Below, piece by piece: positions 45,025 through 52,434 of a stretch of 60,987 nt of DNA. The position numbers and the translations under genes were made by a program. The first letter of the stretch is position 1. The number at the start of each line of letters is the position of its first letter. Under the pieces are notes generated by a model. That model searched no databases. It was not told the DNA's origin and saw nothing but the letters and a program-made list of their open reading frames with translations. Source of the stretch: JBKEDF01 sp047975325 (GTDB taxonomy: Bacteria > Pseudomonadota > Alphaproteobacteria > Rhodobacterales > Rhodobacteraceae); assembly GCA_047975325.1 (NCBI GenBank), contig JBKEDF010000084.1:1-60987 (forward strand). Reading direction: 5' to 3'.

Positions 45025-46259
45025 GCCGCCCCCCTGTCGGTTGCCGGCAGCAACCCGGCGCAATGGTCAAAGACCTCACCCAGCCGGGCCGCGTTGCGGC
45101 GAATATCATAGCTTTCTTCCATTTTCGCGCGCGCAGCGCGGGAAAGGCGCAACCGCAGCGCCGGATCGTCAAGCAATCGCGCGATCCCCCGTGCCAGAAG
45201 ATCCGGATCCCCCTCGGGAACCACAAGCCCGTTTCTATTGTCATCAATCAGTTCGGGAATGCCCGTCACATCCGATCCGATACAGGGCAGCCCCAGCGCC
45301 ATCGCCTCCAGAAGCACGGTCGGCATGCCATCACGATTGCCATCCCGCCCCACAACGCAGGGACAGGCCAGAAGCGCGCCCTGTTGCATCGCCGTCATGA
45401 TGTCGCGTTGCGGCATCGGACCGCAAAGGGTGATCTGCTGTTGCAGGCCCGCCTCCGCAATCTGGGCACGCAGGTCGTCTTCCTCCTCCCCCGCGCCAAT
45501 GATGCGGGCACGCAGGCGGCGCCCCTCTCCGGCGAGGGTCAACAGGGCTTCGATCAGGATATGGAACCCCTTCTTTTCCACCAGACGGCCAACGGCCAGG
45601 ATTTCATCGGCACCCGCAACCGGGGCCTGCCAGCGGAACCTTTCCAGATCGATCCCGTTATGGATCCGTATCGGCGAACTGCCCGGATAGGTCCGTCGCA
45701 GATATTCGACATTGTAATCGGAAACCGTCACAACCCCATCCGCATCGCGCAGCTTCAGATCGAGGTTCTGGTTTTCCTCATAAAGGTAATAGATATCCTT
45801 GGCATGCAGCGTCACCGACCAGGGCACCCCGGCCAGGGCCGCCGCAATGCGGGTCACCGTTGCGGCAATGGTCCCGAAATGCGCATGCAGATGTTCGATA
45901 CCCCGGCGTCGCACCTCAAGCGCAATAAAAAGCGCCTGAGCCACATCCTCCCCCCGCGCCTCGGGAAAATCGCCAAGCACGCTGGCAAGCCCGGGCAGAT
46001 CGACCCGGCCCGCCTGCATCAGCTGCCAAAGGTCATGGGGGCTGCGATAACGATCCGGAACACGGGTTACGGCCGCACGTACGCGGGCGAGGATATCCTG
46101 AAAATGGCTTTCCTCAACCCGGCGCAGTGCGAAGATATCGATTTCACGACCTGTCTCCTCATGAGCCAGGATTTCATTCACGATGAAGGTTTCTGAATAC
46201 CGGGGATAACGTTTGACAACATAGCCGGTACGGGCGGGACGGAACGGAAGGAAGGTCAT
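45021..46259 (-). CDS. GT4-family glycosyltransferase (WcaL-like)
   Basis: A 412-residue transferase with the WcaL-type start VVKRYPRYSETFIVNEILA, a middle RRRGIEHLHAHFGTIAATVT and HAKDIYYLYEENQ. The C-terminal donor domain has ILAVGRLVEKKGFHILIEAL, ARIIGAGEEEDDLRAQI and RDGMPTVLLEAMALGLPCIG. WcaL-like enzymes act in exopolysaccharide synthesis. Starts 4 bases inside the upstream MurG-like gene and is itself overlapped by the next gene. Confidence 0.9.
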   Translation of the reverse strand: MTFLPFRPARTGYVVKRYPRYSETFIVNEILAHEETGREIDIFALRRVEESHFQDILARVRAAVTRVPDRYRSPHDLWQLMQAGRVDLPGLASVLGDFPEARGEDVAQALFIALEVRRRGIEHLHAHFGTIAATVTRIAAALAGVPWSVTLHAKDIYYLYEENQNLDLKLRDADGVVTVSDYNVEYLRRTYPGSSPIRIHNGIDLERFRWQAPVAGADEILAVGRLVEKKGFHILIEALLTLAGEGRRLRARIIGAGEEEDDLRAQIAEAGLQQQITLCGPMPQRDIMTAMQQGALLACPCVVGRDGNRDGMPTVLLEAMALGLPCIGSDVTGIPELIDDNRNGLVVPEGDPDLLARGIARLLDDPALRLRLSRAARAKMEESYDIRRNAARLGEVFDHCAGLLPATDRGAA

Positions 46260-47485
46260 GCGCAGGCCCTCTGTTGATCGTTTCGGGAAAGCAGTCGGGC
46301 GGCCCTTTGCCGCATCGTATCAAGGCCGGACATGTTCAGGACGCTACGGGCGCGATCGACCCTCGGCGCCGGTCCGGCCAGCCATGCAGACAGGTTTTCA
46401 GCATTCAGATCGTCGGGATGGATCATTCCGATCAAGTCATGCGCGGCCAGCCTTTCGGCACGCAGGATCTGTTCACGTCGCGGCCGGGTTCGGGGCAGAA
46501 CCAGTGCGGGCACGGCGAAGGAGAGGATTTCGGTCACCGAATTATAGCCACCCATCGCCACCACCCGCGCGGCCCCGGCAATCAGGCATAGCGGCTCGGG
46601 AATGAATTCATGGATTTCCATATCATCACGCGCCGCAACACGCGCCTGAAGCGCCTTGCGTTCGGCGGCGGGCATCTGGCTACCCGTGATCAGGATTCCG
46701 CGATGCCCCTCGGGCAGGCGCGAACGGCTGAAGGTATCGCAAAGGCGCGCCCCGTCACGCCCCCCACCGACCGTGCAAAGCACATAAGGATCCCGGCGCT
46801 CCGTCATCGCCGGACCGACCTGCCTTTCCCGTTGATCAAGATAACCCATGAAACGGGCATGCCGGGCAAATCTTTCGCCAAAGCCATATTCCGCCACCAT
46901 ATCGTACAGGCGCGGATCGCCATAGATCCAGACCTCATCGAACCAGCGGCGCAGCGCCGGGAAATTCCGCTGGCGCAGCCATTGGTTGCGGACCGTCGCA
47001 GGCGTATCGATCACATCCCGCAAGCCCAGAACAATCCGCGTCCGCCCCCCCGCACGCAAGGCGGCAAGCGTCTGGTCAAGCTCACCCTGCGCGCCACGCG
47101 GTACATTATCCACGATCAGAAGGTCAGGGTCATAGGCCTCCAGCGCCGCCCGGATCGAGGCACCGCGCAGCGCGGCAAGTTCGGACAGGCCAAGACCCAG
47201 ATCACGGGCATGATACCGCCCTGTCCCATCCTTGCCATAGGCAGGCAGGGTCAGAACATCGACCCCCTCGGGCAAATGAAACGCACCCGCCTCACGCATG
47301 CCGGCAATCATCAGAACCTGCGGCGCAGGATCAAGCTTGCGCAGCGCCGTCGCCAGAAGCAGGTTGCGCCGCCAATGCCCGAAGCCCAGCGTATCATGCG
47401 AATAAAGCGCAATCCGCGCAGGCCCCTGCGAACGGATGATCACCGGGGCCGGGCTGGGCGGATCATAGGGGATAATACTGGTCAT
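46256..47485 (-). CDS. MurG/GT28-like glycosyltransferase family protein
   Basis: A 409-residue GT-B protein, first gene of the glycan operon. RIALYSHDTLGFGHWRRN resembles the GxGH glycine loop of MurG and MGDG-synthase-like enzymes. The C-terminal domain has YVLCTVGGGRDGARLCDTF, GILITGSQMP and the donor-site segment AMGGYNSVTEILSFAVPALV followed by LPRTRPRREQILRAERL. It would transfer a sugar onto a lipid or glycan acceptor. The start is uncertain: reading is open to 47602 with ATGs at 47512, 47533 and 47566. 47485 is chosen because recognisable sequence begins there. Confidence 0.85.
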   Translation of the reverse strand: MTSIIPYDPPSPAPVIIRSQGPARIALYSHDTLGFGHWRRNLLLATALRKLDPAPQVLMIAGMREAGAFHLPEGVDVLTLPAYGKDGTGRYHARDLGLGLSELAALRGASIRAALEAYDPDLLIVDNVPRGAQGELDQTLAALRAGGRTRIVLGLRDVIDTPATVRNQWLRQRNFPALRRWFDEVWIYGDPRLYDMVAEYGFGERFARHARFMGYLDQRERQVGPAMTERRDPYVLCTVGGGRDGARLCDTFSRSRLPEGHRGILITGSQMPAAERKALQARVAARDDMEIHEFIPEPLCLIAGAARVVAMGGYNSVTEILSFAVPALVLPRTRPRREQILRAERLAAHDLIGMIHPDDLNAENLSAWLAGPAPRVDRARSVLNMSGLDTMRQRAARLLSRNDQQRACA

Positions 47486-47599
47486 CAATCCGTTTCCTCT
47501 TCGGCAGGCCATGTAGGCAGAGGGCCGTTTCATCATGACAACGAGGGGGATCGGATTTTCATCCATGGCATCGGCAAAAAAGGCAAAAACCCGCCAAGG

Positions 47600-47660
47600 C
47601 AAAAATATAATTATTCAAAAACAGTATATTAACGATTTTTATCCAGATCAGAAAACGACG
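47600..47660 (-). promoter_or_regulatory. AT-rich leader/promoter of the glycan operon
   Basis: A stretch of about 40-60 bp (core 47602-47640) is almost all A and T, in sharp contrast to the GC-rich surroundings. Candidate sigma-70 elements on the minus strand include TTAATA-N17-TATATT inside it and CTGACG-N17-TAAAAA just upstream. Such tracts are typical targets of xenogeneic-silencer or MucR/Ros-type regulators of surface polysaccharides in Alphaproteobacteria. That link is an inference. Confidence 0.5.
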
Positions 47661-47682
47661 TCAGACCCATATGAGGCGATTG

Positions 47683-47710
47683 AAAAAACGGGCCGATCCG
47701 CTCGGCCCGT
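47683..47710 (-). terminator. Rho-independent terminator after the anti-sigma gene
   Basis: On the minus strand ACGGGCCGA-GCGGA-TCGGCCCGT, a perfect 9-bp stem, runs directly into TTTTTT. It lies 30 bases after the anti-sigma stop codon and isolates the sigma unit from the glycan operon that follows in the same direction. Confidence 0.9.
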
Positions 47711-47739
47711 TCCGTCATGATCCGCTCCTTAGGTTCCAA

Positions 47740-48519
47740 TCAGCGCCAGCCGGCTGACAGGGCCTCCGCTTCCTCGGTTTGCGACAGCACCGCACCCGCC
47801 CCAAGCCGGTCAAGCTGGGTTCCGATCAGATCCTCCTGACCACCTTCGGCGGGAATATACCCTTCGGCCGGGGGGGCATCGGAAACTTCTTCGCGGGCGA
47901 CAACCTGCCAGCTTTCGGGGCCGGTGCAGGCCAGCGCGTGCAGATCGGGCCGATCATCGGGGCGCAGGGTGAATTCACGGCAATATCCGTTTTCAACCGC
48001 GAAACTCGCAACCATATTGAGTTCAAGGTTGCGCGCCACCAGCCGGGTATCGCCCGAGGGTATCTCACCCAGGGCTTCCGCCATGGGACTGCGCGGATCC
48101 ACCGCCCCCAGCGGCAGCATGGGATCGTCCCGCCACGGAAACCAGATGGCCAGAGCCGCCAGACCTGCCGCCAGGGCCGCACCGCCCCCCGCCCAACGCA
48201 GGGTCCTCCGCAGTCCGGGCATATTGCTGCCCTGCCCGGGTTTTTCGTTATCGCGGTTGCCCGGAACCGCCACCGGCCCACCAAAGATCGCAGCGCGGAG
48301 CCCCTGCGGTACCGGCTCCTCCATCGGACCGGCGCAAGCCCGCGCCAGCATCGCATTCATTGCCATGATCCCGTCAACCACCTTCTGGTCGGCTGGGCAG
48401 TCGGCCAGGTGCATGACGACACGCGCAGCGTCTTCCGGCTCCAGTTCCCCATCACAAAAGGCGTGCAGGATCGGCAGATCAAGCCGGCCATCGGCCCTGG
48501 GGATCAGATCATCACTCAT
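47740..48519 (-). CDS. Anti-sigma factor, membrane-anchored
   Basis: A 259-residue regulator coupled to the ECF sigma gene by an ATGA overlap. The N-terminal domain resembles the anti-sigma zinc-binding fold: LHAFCDGELEPEDAARVVMH then LADCPADQK. The HxxxCxxC motif is HLADCPAD, so the second cysteine is replaced by Asp and zinc binding is doubtful. One membrane helix follows at about 107-128, then a periplasmic domain of about 130 residues with two cysteines (ENGYCREF, ALACTGPE) that could sense or form a disulfide. It would hold the sigma factor inactive until an envelope signal arrives. Confidence 0.82.
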   Translation of the reverse strand: MSDDLIPRADGRLDLPILHAFCDGELEPEDAARVVMHLADCPADQKVVDGIMAMNAMLARACAGPMEEPVPQGLRAAIFGGPVAVPGNRDNEKPGQGSNMPGLRRTLRWAGGGAALAAGLAALAIWFPWRDDPMLPLGAVDPRSPMAEALGEIPSGDTRLVARNLELNMVASFAVENGYCREFTLRPDDRPDLHALACTGPESWQVVAREEVSDAPPAEGYIPAEGGQEDLIGTQLDRLGAGAVLSQTEEAEALSAGWR

Positions 48520-49019
48520 TGCCAGCCTCCTTTCGGAACAAGCCCGCCCGCAAGGGCTTCGCGCGCTCGGATCAGCCGGCTGGTCACGGTCCCCATCGGG
48601 ATCTCCAGGGTCTCGGCGACCTCACGATAACTCATGCCTTCAACCGCAACGAGGGTCAGCACGATGCGCTGTGCTTCGGGCAGGCGGTCCATCTCATTGA
48701 ATACCTGCGAAAGCAACATCCTGTCTTCGGCGCCCCGCGCCGCCAGACCGCCATCGTTCAACCCCGCCTCTTCCGGATCGACGGCACTGCCGCGAACCTG
48801 AACCCGGCGACGATTGTCTAGCCAGAGATTCTGCACGATCCGATACATCCAGCTATCCATCCGGCTGCCCTGGACAAACGCATCCTCATTCTTCAACGCA
48901 CGTACACAGGCGGCCTGGACCAGATCATCGGCATCGTCCTGATTCCCGCAAAGCCCAAGGGCAAAGCGCCGGAGCCGGGGAAGAAGTTTTACAAGATCAT
49001 TGGCAAATTGCGGTTTCAT
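48516..49019 (-). CDS. ECF-type RNA polymerase sigma factor
   Basis: A 167-residue group IV sigma factor. Region 2 includes RFALGLCGNQDDADDLVQAA and FVQGSRMDSWMYRIVQNLWL then DNRRR. Region 4 has LPEAQRIVLTLVAVEGMSYR then EVAETLEIPMGTVTSRLIRA, a clear helix-turn-helix. Regions 1 and 3 are absent as expected. It is divergent from a secreted subtilase gene across 137 bp and probably controls its own operon and that gene. I could not identify a convincing ECF -35/-10 pair shared by both directions. Confidence 0.92.
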   Translation of the reverse strand: MKPQFANDLVKLLPRLRRFALGLCGNQDDADDLVQAACVRALKNEDAFVQGSRMDSWMYRIVQNLWLDNRRRVQVRGSAVDPEEAGLNDGGLAARGAEDRMLLSQVFNEMDRLPEAQRIVLTLVAVEGMSYREVAETLEIPMGTVTSRLIRAREALAGGLVPKGGWQ

Positions 49020-49030
49020 GGCCGTTCCGG

Positions 49031-49048
49031 AGTTATATCACCATAACT
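49031..49048. promoter_or_regulatory. Inverted repeat in the sigma/protease divergent region
   Basis: AGTTAT-ATCACC-ATAACT is a perfect 6-bp inverted repeat, 12 bases before the sigma-factor start codon. It could be an operator in the divergent control region. No regulator is assigned. Confidence 0.35.
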
Positions 49049-49156
49049 ACGTGCCAGTCGGAGGATTTCATCCATGACACTGAAAATTTTGTGGTCGCCA
49101 TGGAGGAAATATGTGCCTGCTACGTTATCTTCCGAAAGAAACGGATAAAATGTGAC

Positions 49157-50521
49157 ATGGCAACAATCTTTCCCAAACCCCGCGCGCTTCTGCTTTCGGC
49201 CCTCCCGGCCCTGTCCCTGCTGATATTCGCGGAGGAATTCATAATGCACGGACCGGAGGCCATGTCACAGGCAGGTGCCGCCTGGGCCCAGGACAGCGAC
49301 GACGATGATGATGATGACAGCGATAGCGATAGCGACGACGATGACGACGACGACGATGACGATGACGATGATGACCGGGATGATGATGATGACGACAAGG
49401 ATGATGACGACGACGATGATGATGATCGCGACGATGACGACGATATCGGAATGCCTGCCAACCTGCCGCAACGCGAATCCGGTGGCGATGGTCGTGCTCG
49501 CGTAAGACGCAGTGAAATCTCGGCCGCCCGGCTCCGCGCTTCTGATATCCGTGCCCTGGAACGGACAGGTTTTCGCGTGATCCGGCGAAGAAATTCAAGT
49601 TCGGGCATTCTGGCGCGGTTTGCCCTGCCCCGGGGGCTGGAAGATCAGGCCGCCCTCGATGCCGCGGCCCGTCTGGCCCCGAATGCGCTTTTTGACCTGT
49701 CCCATGTCTATTCACCGGGGGGGACGATCTATGGCCGCGCCGCCATCGGGATGCCGGTGCGCGGAAGCTGCCTTTCCGGGACGCGGATCGGCATCATCGA
49801 TACGGCCATCGCCAATCATGCCTCGCTTAACCGTACCAAGATCCGCCGCAAGGTCTTTGCCTCCTCGACGAGGCACAAGGCACATGGCACGGCCATTGCG
49901 AGCATCATTGCCGGACAAACCCCCGCGGGAGGCCAGCTTGTTTCCGGGGCCAATCTTTTTTCCGCCGCGGTTTTCGATGGCTCGGGCAACAATCTGATCG
50001 CGGATGCGATCGATCTGGTCGCAGCGCTGGACTGGATGAACGAAAACCGGGTCGATGTGGTAAACCTTTCAATCGCCGGCCCCCCTAATGCCCTGCTTGC
50101 CGATGCCGTCGCGCGAAGTGCAGCAAGGGGTACGTTGCTGGTCGCGGCGGCAGGGAATGGCGGCGCGCGCGGGGGCGCGCGTTACCCTGCCGCCTATCCT
50201 TCCGTCATCGCGGTTACCGCAACCGATCGACGCGGCCGGATCTATCGCAGGGCATCCCGCGGGAAATATATCGATATCGCCGCGCCTGGCGTCGGGGTCT
50301 GGGGTGCAGATCTGGCAAGCGCGGGGGGGGCGGCATGGACAGGCACCAGTTTCGCCACCCCCTTTGTCACGGTGGAACTTGCCGCCGCCCGCAAGGCGGG
50401 CAGGGTCCGTGACCATGCCTCCGCCCTTGCATGGCTGTCCCGTGCGGCAACCGATCGTGGCTCCCCGGGTAAGGATTCGACCTATGGGCTCGGGCTGATG
50501 CAGGCCCGGGCCTGTCGATAG
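49157..50521 (+). CDS. Secreted subtilisin-like (S8) protease with poly-Asp linker
   Basis: A 454-residue exported serine protease. Signal sequence about 1-45 (LLLSALPALSLLIF ... AAWAQ), then a 51-residue Asp-rich segment (46-96, 44 Asp), a propeptide-like region with a double-arginine cluster (about 97-200), and the S8 domain. Its triad is Asp215 (RIGIIDTAIA), His243 (KAHGTAIAS) and Ser398 (WTGTSFATPF), with oxyanion Asn334 (AAAGNGG). The domain is short (about 250 residues) but complete. It is divergent from the ECF sigma operon, suggesting induction under envelope stress. ATG at 49157 chosen for the signal peptide; further upstream starts are unlikely. Confidence 0.88.
   Translation: MATIFPKPRALLLSALPALSLLIFAEEFIMHGPEAMSQAGAAWAQDSDDDDDDDSDSDSDDDDDDDDDDDDDDRDDDDDDKDDDDDDDDDRDDDDDIGMPANLPQRESGGDGRARVRRSEISAARLRASDIRALERTGFRVIRRRNSSSGILARFALPRGLEDQAALDAAARLAPNALFDLSHVYSPGGTIYGRAAIGMPVRGSCLSGTRIGIIDTAIANHASLNRTKIRRKVFASSTRHKAHGTAIASIIAGQTPAGGQLVSGANLFSAAVFDGSGNNLIADAIDLVAALDWMNENRVDVVNLSIAGPPNALLADAVARSAARGTLLVAAAGNGGARGGARYPAAYPSVIAVTATDRRGRIYRRASRGKYIDIAAPGVGVWGADLASAGGAAWTGTSFATPFVTVELAAARKAGRVRDHASALAWLSRAATDRGSPGKDSTYGLGLMQARACR
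49292..49444 (+). repeat. GAY trinucleotide repeat encoding an Asp-rich linker
   Basis: Fifty-one consecutive codons, mostly GAC and GAT, encode 44 Asp, 4 Ser, 2 Arg and 1 Lys. The mixing of GAC and GAT shows an old, selected stretch rather than a fresh pure-repeat expansion, yet it remains prone to slippage in units of 3. It gives open reading in all frames of both strands; those are artefacts. Confidence 0.95.
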
Positions 50522-50559
50522 GCATCGGTGGCGATTTCCGTCCGGATGGCGATAAGGGA

Positions 50560-50636
50560 TGGTACCGCCTCCCCGGCTCGAACGGGGGACCTCTAGATCC
50601 ACAATCTAGCGCTCTAACCAACTGAGCTAAGGCGGC
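50560..50636 (-). tRNA. tRNA-His (anticodon GTG), no encoded G-1
   Basis: Complete cloverleaf of 77 nt including an encoded CCA. The acceptor stem pairs GCCGCCT with AGGCGGT (the first pair is G-U), the D-loop has AGTTGGTTA, the anticodon arm CTAGATTGTGGATCTAG gives anticodon GTG, and the T-arm has GTTCGAGC. Position 73 is A, and the base before the first G is T, so the extra G-1 opposite C73 usual for tRNA-His is not encoded. This form is known in a subgroup of Alphaproteobacteria with a matching histidyl-tRNA synthetase. Confidence 0.95.
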
Positions 50637-50750
50637 ACTGGGGCGCGATTTAGACGGCGCGAGGGGTGAATGCAAGTGCTTTCGCCCGCTTGCCACATGG
50701 CAAGCCAGGGTTTATTGCGGTCGGATCCGCAACAGCGTGCAGGCAATCCC

Positions 50751-50960
50751 ATGGGCATCGACAAGCAAAGCGATATCGCGGCCAATCTCCAGATCGGACC
50801 GACCGATCAGGGTATGGTGCGGATTTATGTCGAGGCAGAGGGCGGGATTGAACTGCCGCTCGATTTCGCGCCCGAAGAAGCCGTGGAAATCGCCGAGGAA
50901 CTTCAGGCCGCAGCGCAAGTGGCCCGGGACATGGCCCGCAAGGGCGGCAAAGGACGCTGA
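50751..50960 (+). CDS. Small conserved protein, DUF6324-like
   Basis: A 69-residue soluble acidic protein with segments IAANLQIGPTDQGMVRIYVE and LPLDFAPEEAVEIAEELQAA, the latter predicted helical. It resembles a small uncharacterised protein family that I recall from Rhodobacterales (DUF6324). The family name is from memory and unchecked. ATG at 50751 is where the conserved sequence begins; reading is open back to 50670. It lies between tRNA-His and clpX, and converges on clpX. Confidence 0.7.
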   Translation: MGIDKQSDIAANLQIGPTDQGMVRIYVEAEGGIELPLDFAPEEAVEIAEELQAAAQVARDMARKGGKGR

Positions 50961-51017
50961 ATCTTTCGCCTTGTGATGGTCGCCGTCCATCGATGGAAAG
51001 GCCCGTCTTCGCCAGTT

Positions 51018-51053
51018 CCCAGACGACAAACGGCCCGAACCAATTCGGGCCGT
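51018..51053 (-). terminator. Hairpin terminator after clpX
   Basis: ACGGCCCGAA (51030-51039) and TTCGGGCCGT (51044-51053) form a perfect 10-bp stem with a CCAA/TTGG loop, followed on the minus strand by TTTGTCGTCT. It sits in the 118-bp gap between convergent genes, 26 bases after the clpX stop. The U-run is modest. Confidence 0.65.
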
Positions 51054-51078
51054 CATTCCGGAGCTTTCCGAACTTCCG

Positions 51079-52344
51079 TCAGCTGGCGGAAGCCGGTTCC
51101 TTCTTTTTGCGTTCCGTGTGAACAAGCAGCGGTTTTGCGCCGGAATTGACCGCCTCCTCATTCACCACAACCTCCTGCACCCCTTCCATGCCGGGTAGCT
51201 CGAACATGGTGTCCAGCAGGATATCTTCCAGAATCGACCGCAATCCGCGCGCACCGGTCTTGCGGGTAATGGCACGTTTGGCAATCGCGGCAAGCGCATC
51301 ACCGGTGAAGGTGAGCTGCACATCCTCAATATCGAAAAGCCGCTGATATTGTTTCACCAACGCGTTTTTGGGTTCGGTCAGGATCGTGACCAGCGCGTCT
51401 TCATCCAGATCGGTCAGCGTTGCAATTACCGGCAGGCGACCCACGAATTCCGGGATCAGGCCAAATTTCAGCAGATCCTCGGGTTCCAGTTCGGTGAAAA
51501 GTTCGCCCGTATTGCGATCATCGGGATCCTTCACCTCGGCGCCAAATCCAATGGCCGTCCCCTTGCCGCGCTGCGCGATGATCTTGTCCAGCCCCGCAAA
51601 GGCCCCACCACAGATGAACAGGATGTTCGTTGTATCCACTTGCAGGAATTCCTGTTGCGGATGTTTGCGGCCGCCCTGCGGCGGTACAGAAGCAACGGTG
51701 CCTTCCATGATCTTCAGAAGCGCCTGTTGTACCCCTTCGCCCGAAACATCGCGCGTGATGGACGGATTGTCCGACTTGCGCGTGATCTTGTCCACCTCAT
51801 CGATATAGACAATGCCGCGCTGCGCCCGTTCAACATTATATTCGCTGGCCTGCAGGAGTTTCAGGATGATGTTTTCCACATCTTCCCCGACATAGCCCGC
51901 CTCGGTCAGTGTGGTCGCATCGGCCATGGTGAAGGGAACATCGAGAATCCGCGCAAGGGTCTGGGCCAGCAATGTCTTGCCGCAGCCGGTAGGGCCGATC
52001 AGCAGGATATTGGATTTGGAAAGCTCTATGTCGGATTTTGAACTGTGATTGAGGCGCTTGTAATGGTTATGCACCGCGACGGAAAGCACCCGCTTGGCAT
52101 GGCTCTGGCCGATGACGTAATCATCCAGGACCTTGCAGATATCCTGCGGTGTGGGAACGCCATCGGTCGCCTTCAGCCCGGAGGATTTGGTTTCCTCCCG
52201 GATGATATCCATGCAAAGCTCGACACATTCATCGCAGATAAACACGGTTGGCCCCGCGATCAGTTTGCGGACCTCGTGCTGGCTCTTGCCACAAAACGAA
52301 CAGTAGAGCGTATTCTTGCTGTCGGAGCCTGAACTGTTAGCCAT
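51079..52344 (-). CDS. clpX: ATP-dependent Clp protease ATPase subunit ClpX
   Basis: AAA+ unfoldase feeding ClpP. The 421-residue product has the N-terminal zinc domain YCSFCGKSQHEVRKLI ... FICDECVELC, Walker A GPTGCGKTLLAQTLA, the pore loop GYVGEDVEN, Walker B GIVYIDEVDKI, the IGF-type ClpP-docking loop in GTAIGFGAEV, and sensor residues near the C-terminus (KTGARGLRSI). ATG at 52344 fits AAGG upstream; an in-frame start 2 codons earlier exists. It lies 90 bp after clpP in the same direction. Confidence 0.98.
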   Translation of the reverse strand: MANSSGSDSKNTLYCSFCGKSQHEVRKLIAGPTVFICDECVELCMDIIREETKSSGLKATDGVPTPQDICKVLDDYVIGQSHAKRVLSVAVHNHYKRLNHSSKSDIELSKSNILLIGPTGCGKTLLAQTLARILDVPFTMADATTLTEAGYVGEDVENIILKLLQASEYNVERAQRGIVYIDEVDKITRKSDNPSITRDVSGEGVQQALLKIMEGTVASVPPQGGRKHPQQEFLQVDTTNILFICGGAFAGLDKIIAQRGKGTAIGFGAEVKDPDDRNTGELFTELEPEDLLKFGLIPEFVGRLPVIATLTDLDEDALVTILTEPKNALVKQYQRLFDIEDVQLTFTGDALAAIAKRAITRKTGARGLRSILEDILLDTMFELPGMEGVQEVVVNEEAVNSGAKPLLVHTERKKKEPASAS

Positions 52345-52365
52345 CGTCAACCCTTGCGTCGCATC

Positions 52366-52401
52366 TTGTGAAAGTCTAGGCCAAGCCCCCGGCCTTCACA
52401 A
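52366..52401 (-). other. Bulged hairpin between clpP and clpX
   Basis: TTGTGAA (52366-52372) and TTCACAA (52395-52401) pair as 7 bp, extended by GGCC/GGCC after a 6-base bulge (11 bp in all). It lies in the 90-bp clpP-clpX gap, close to the clpX start. No U-run follows; it may tune clpX expression or protect the clpP message. Confidence 0.4.
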
Positions 52402-52434
52402 TGTCAAATCGCCCCAATCACACGGGCGATCCGA

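Noticed and set aside
49041..49057. TGGCACG on the minus strand before the sigma gene, resembling a sigma-54 -24 element
   Set aside because: The -12 half lacks the required GC (reads TATGG instead of TTGCA).
49120..49715. Ser-, His- and Ile/Val-rich minus-strand frames over the Asp-rich repeat
   Set aside because: They are reading artefacts of the GAC/GAT trinucleotide run within the protease gene.
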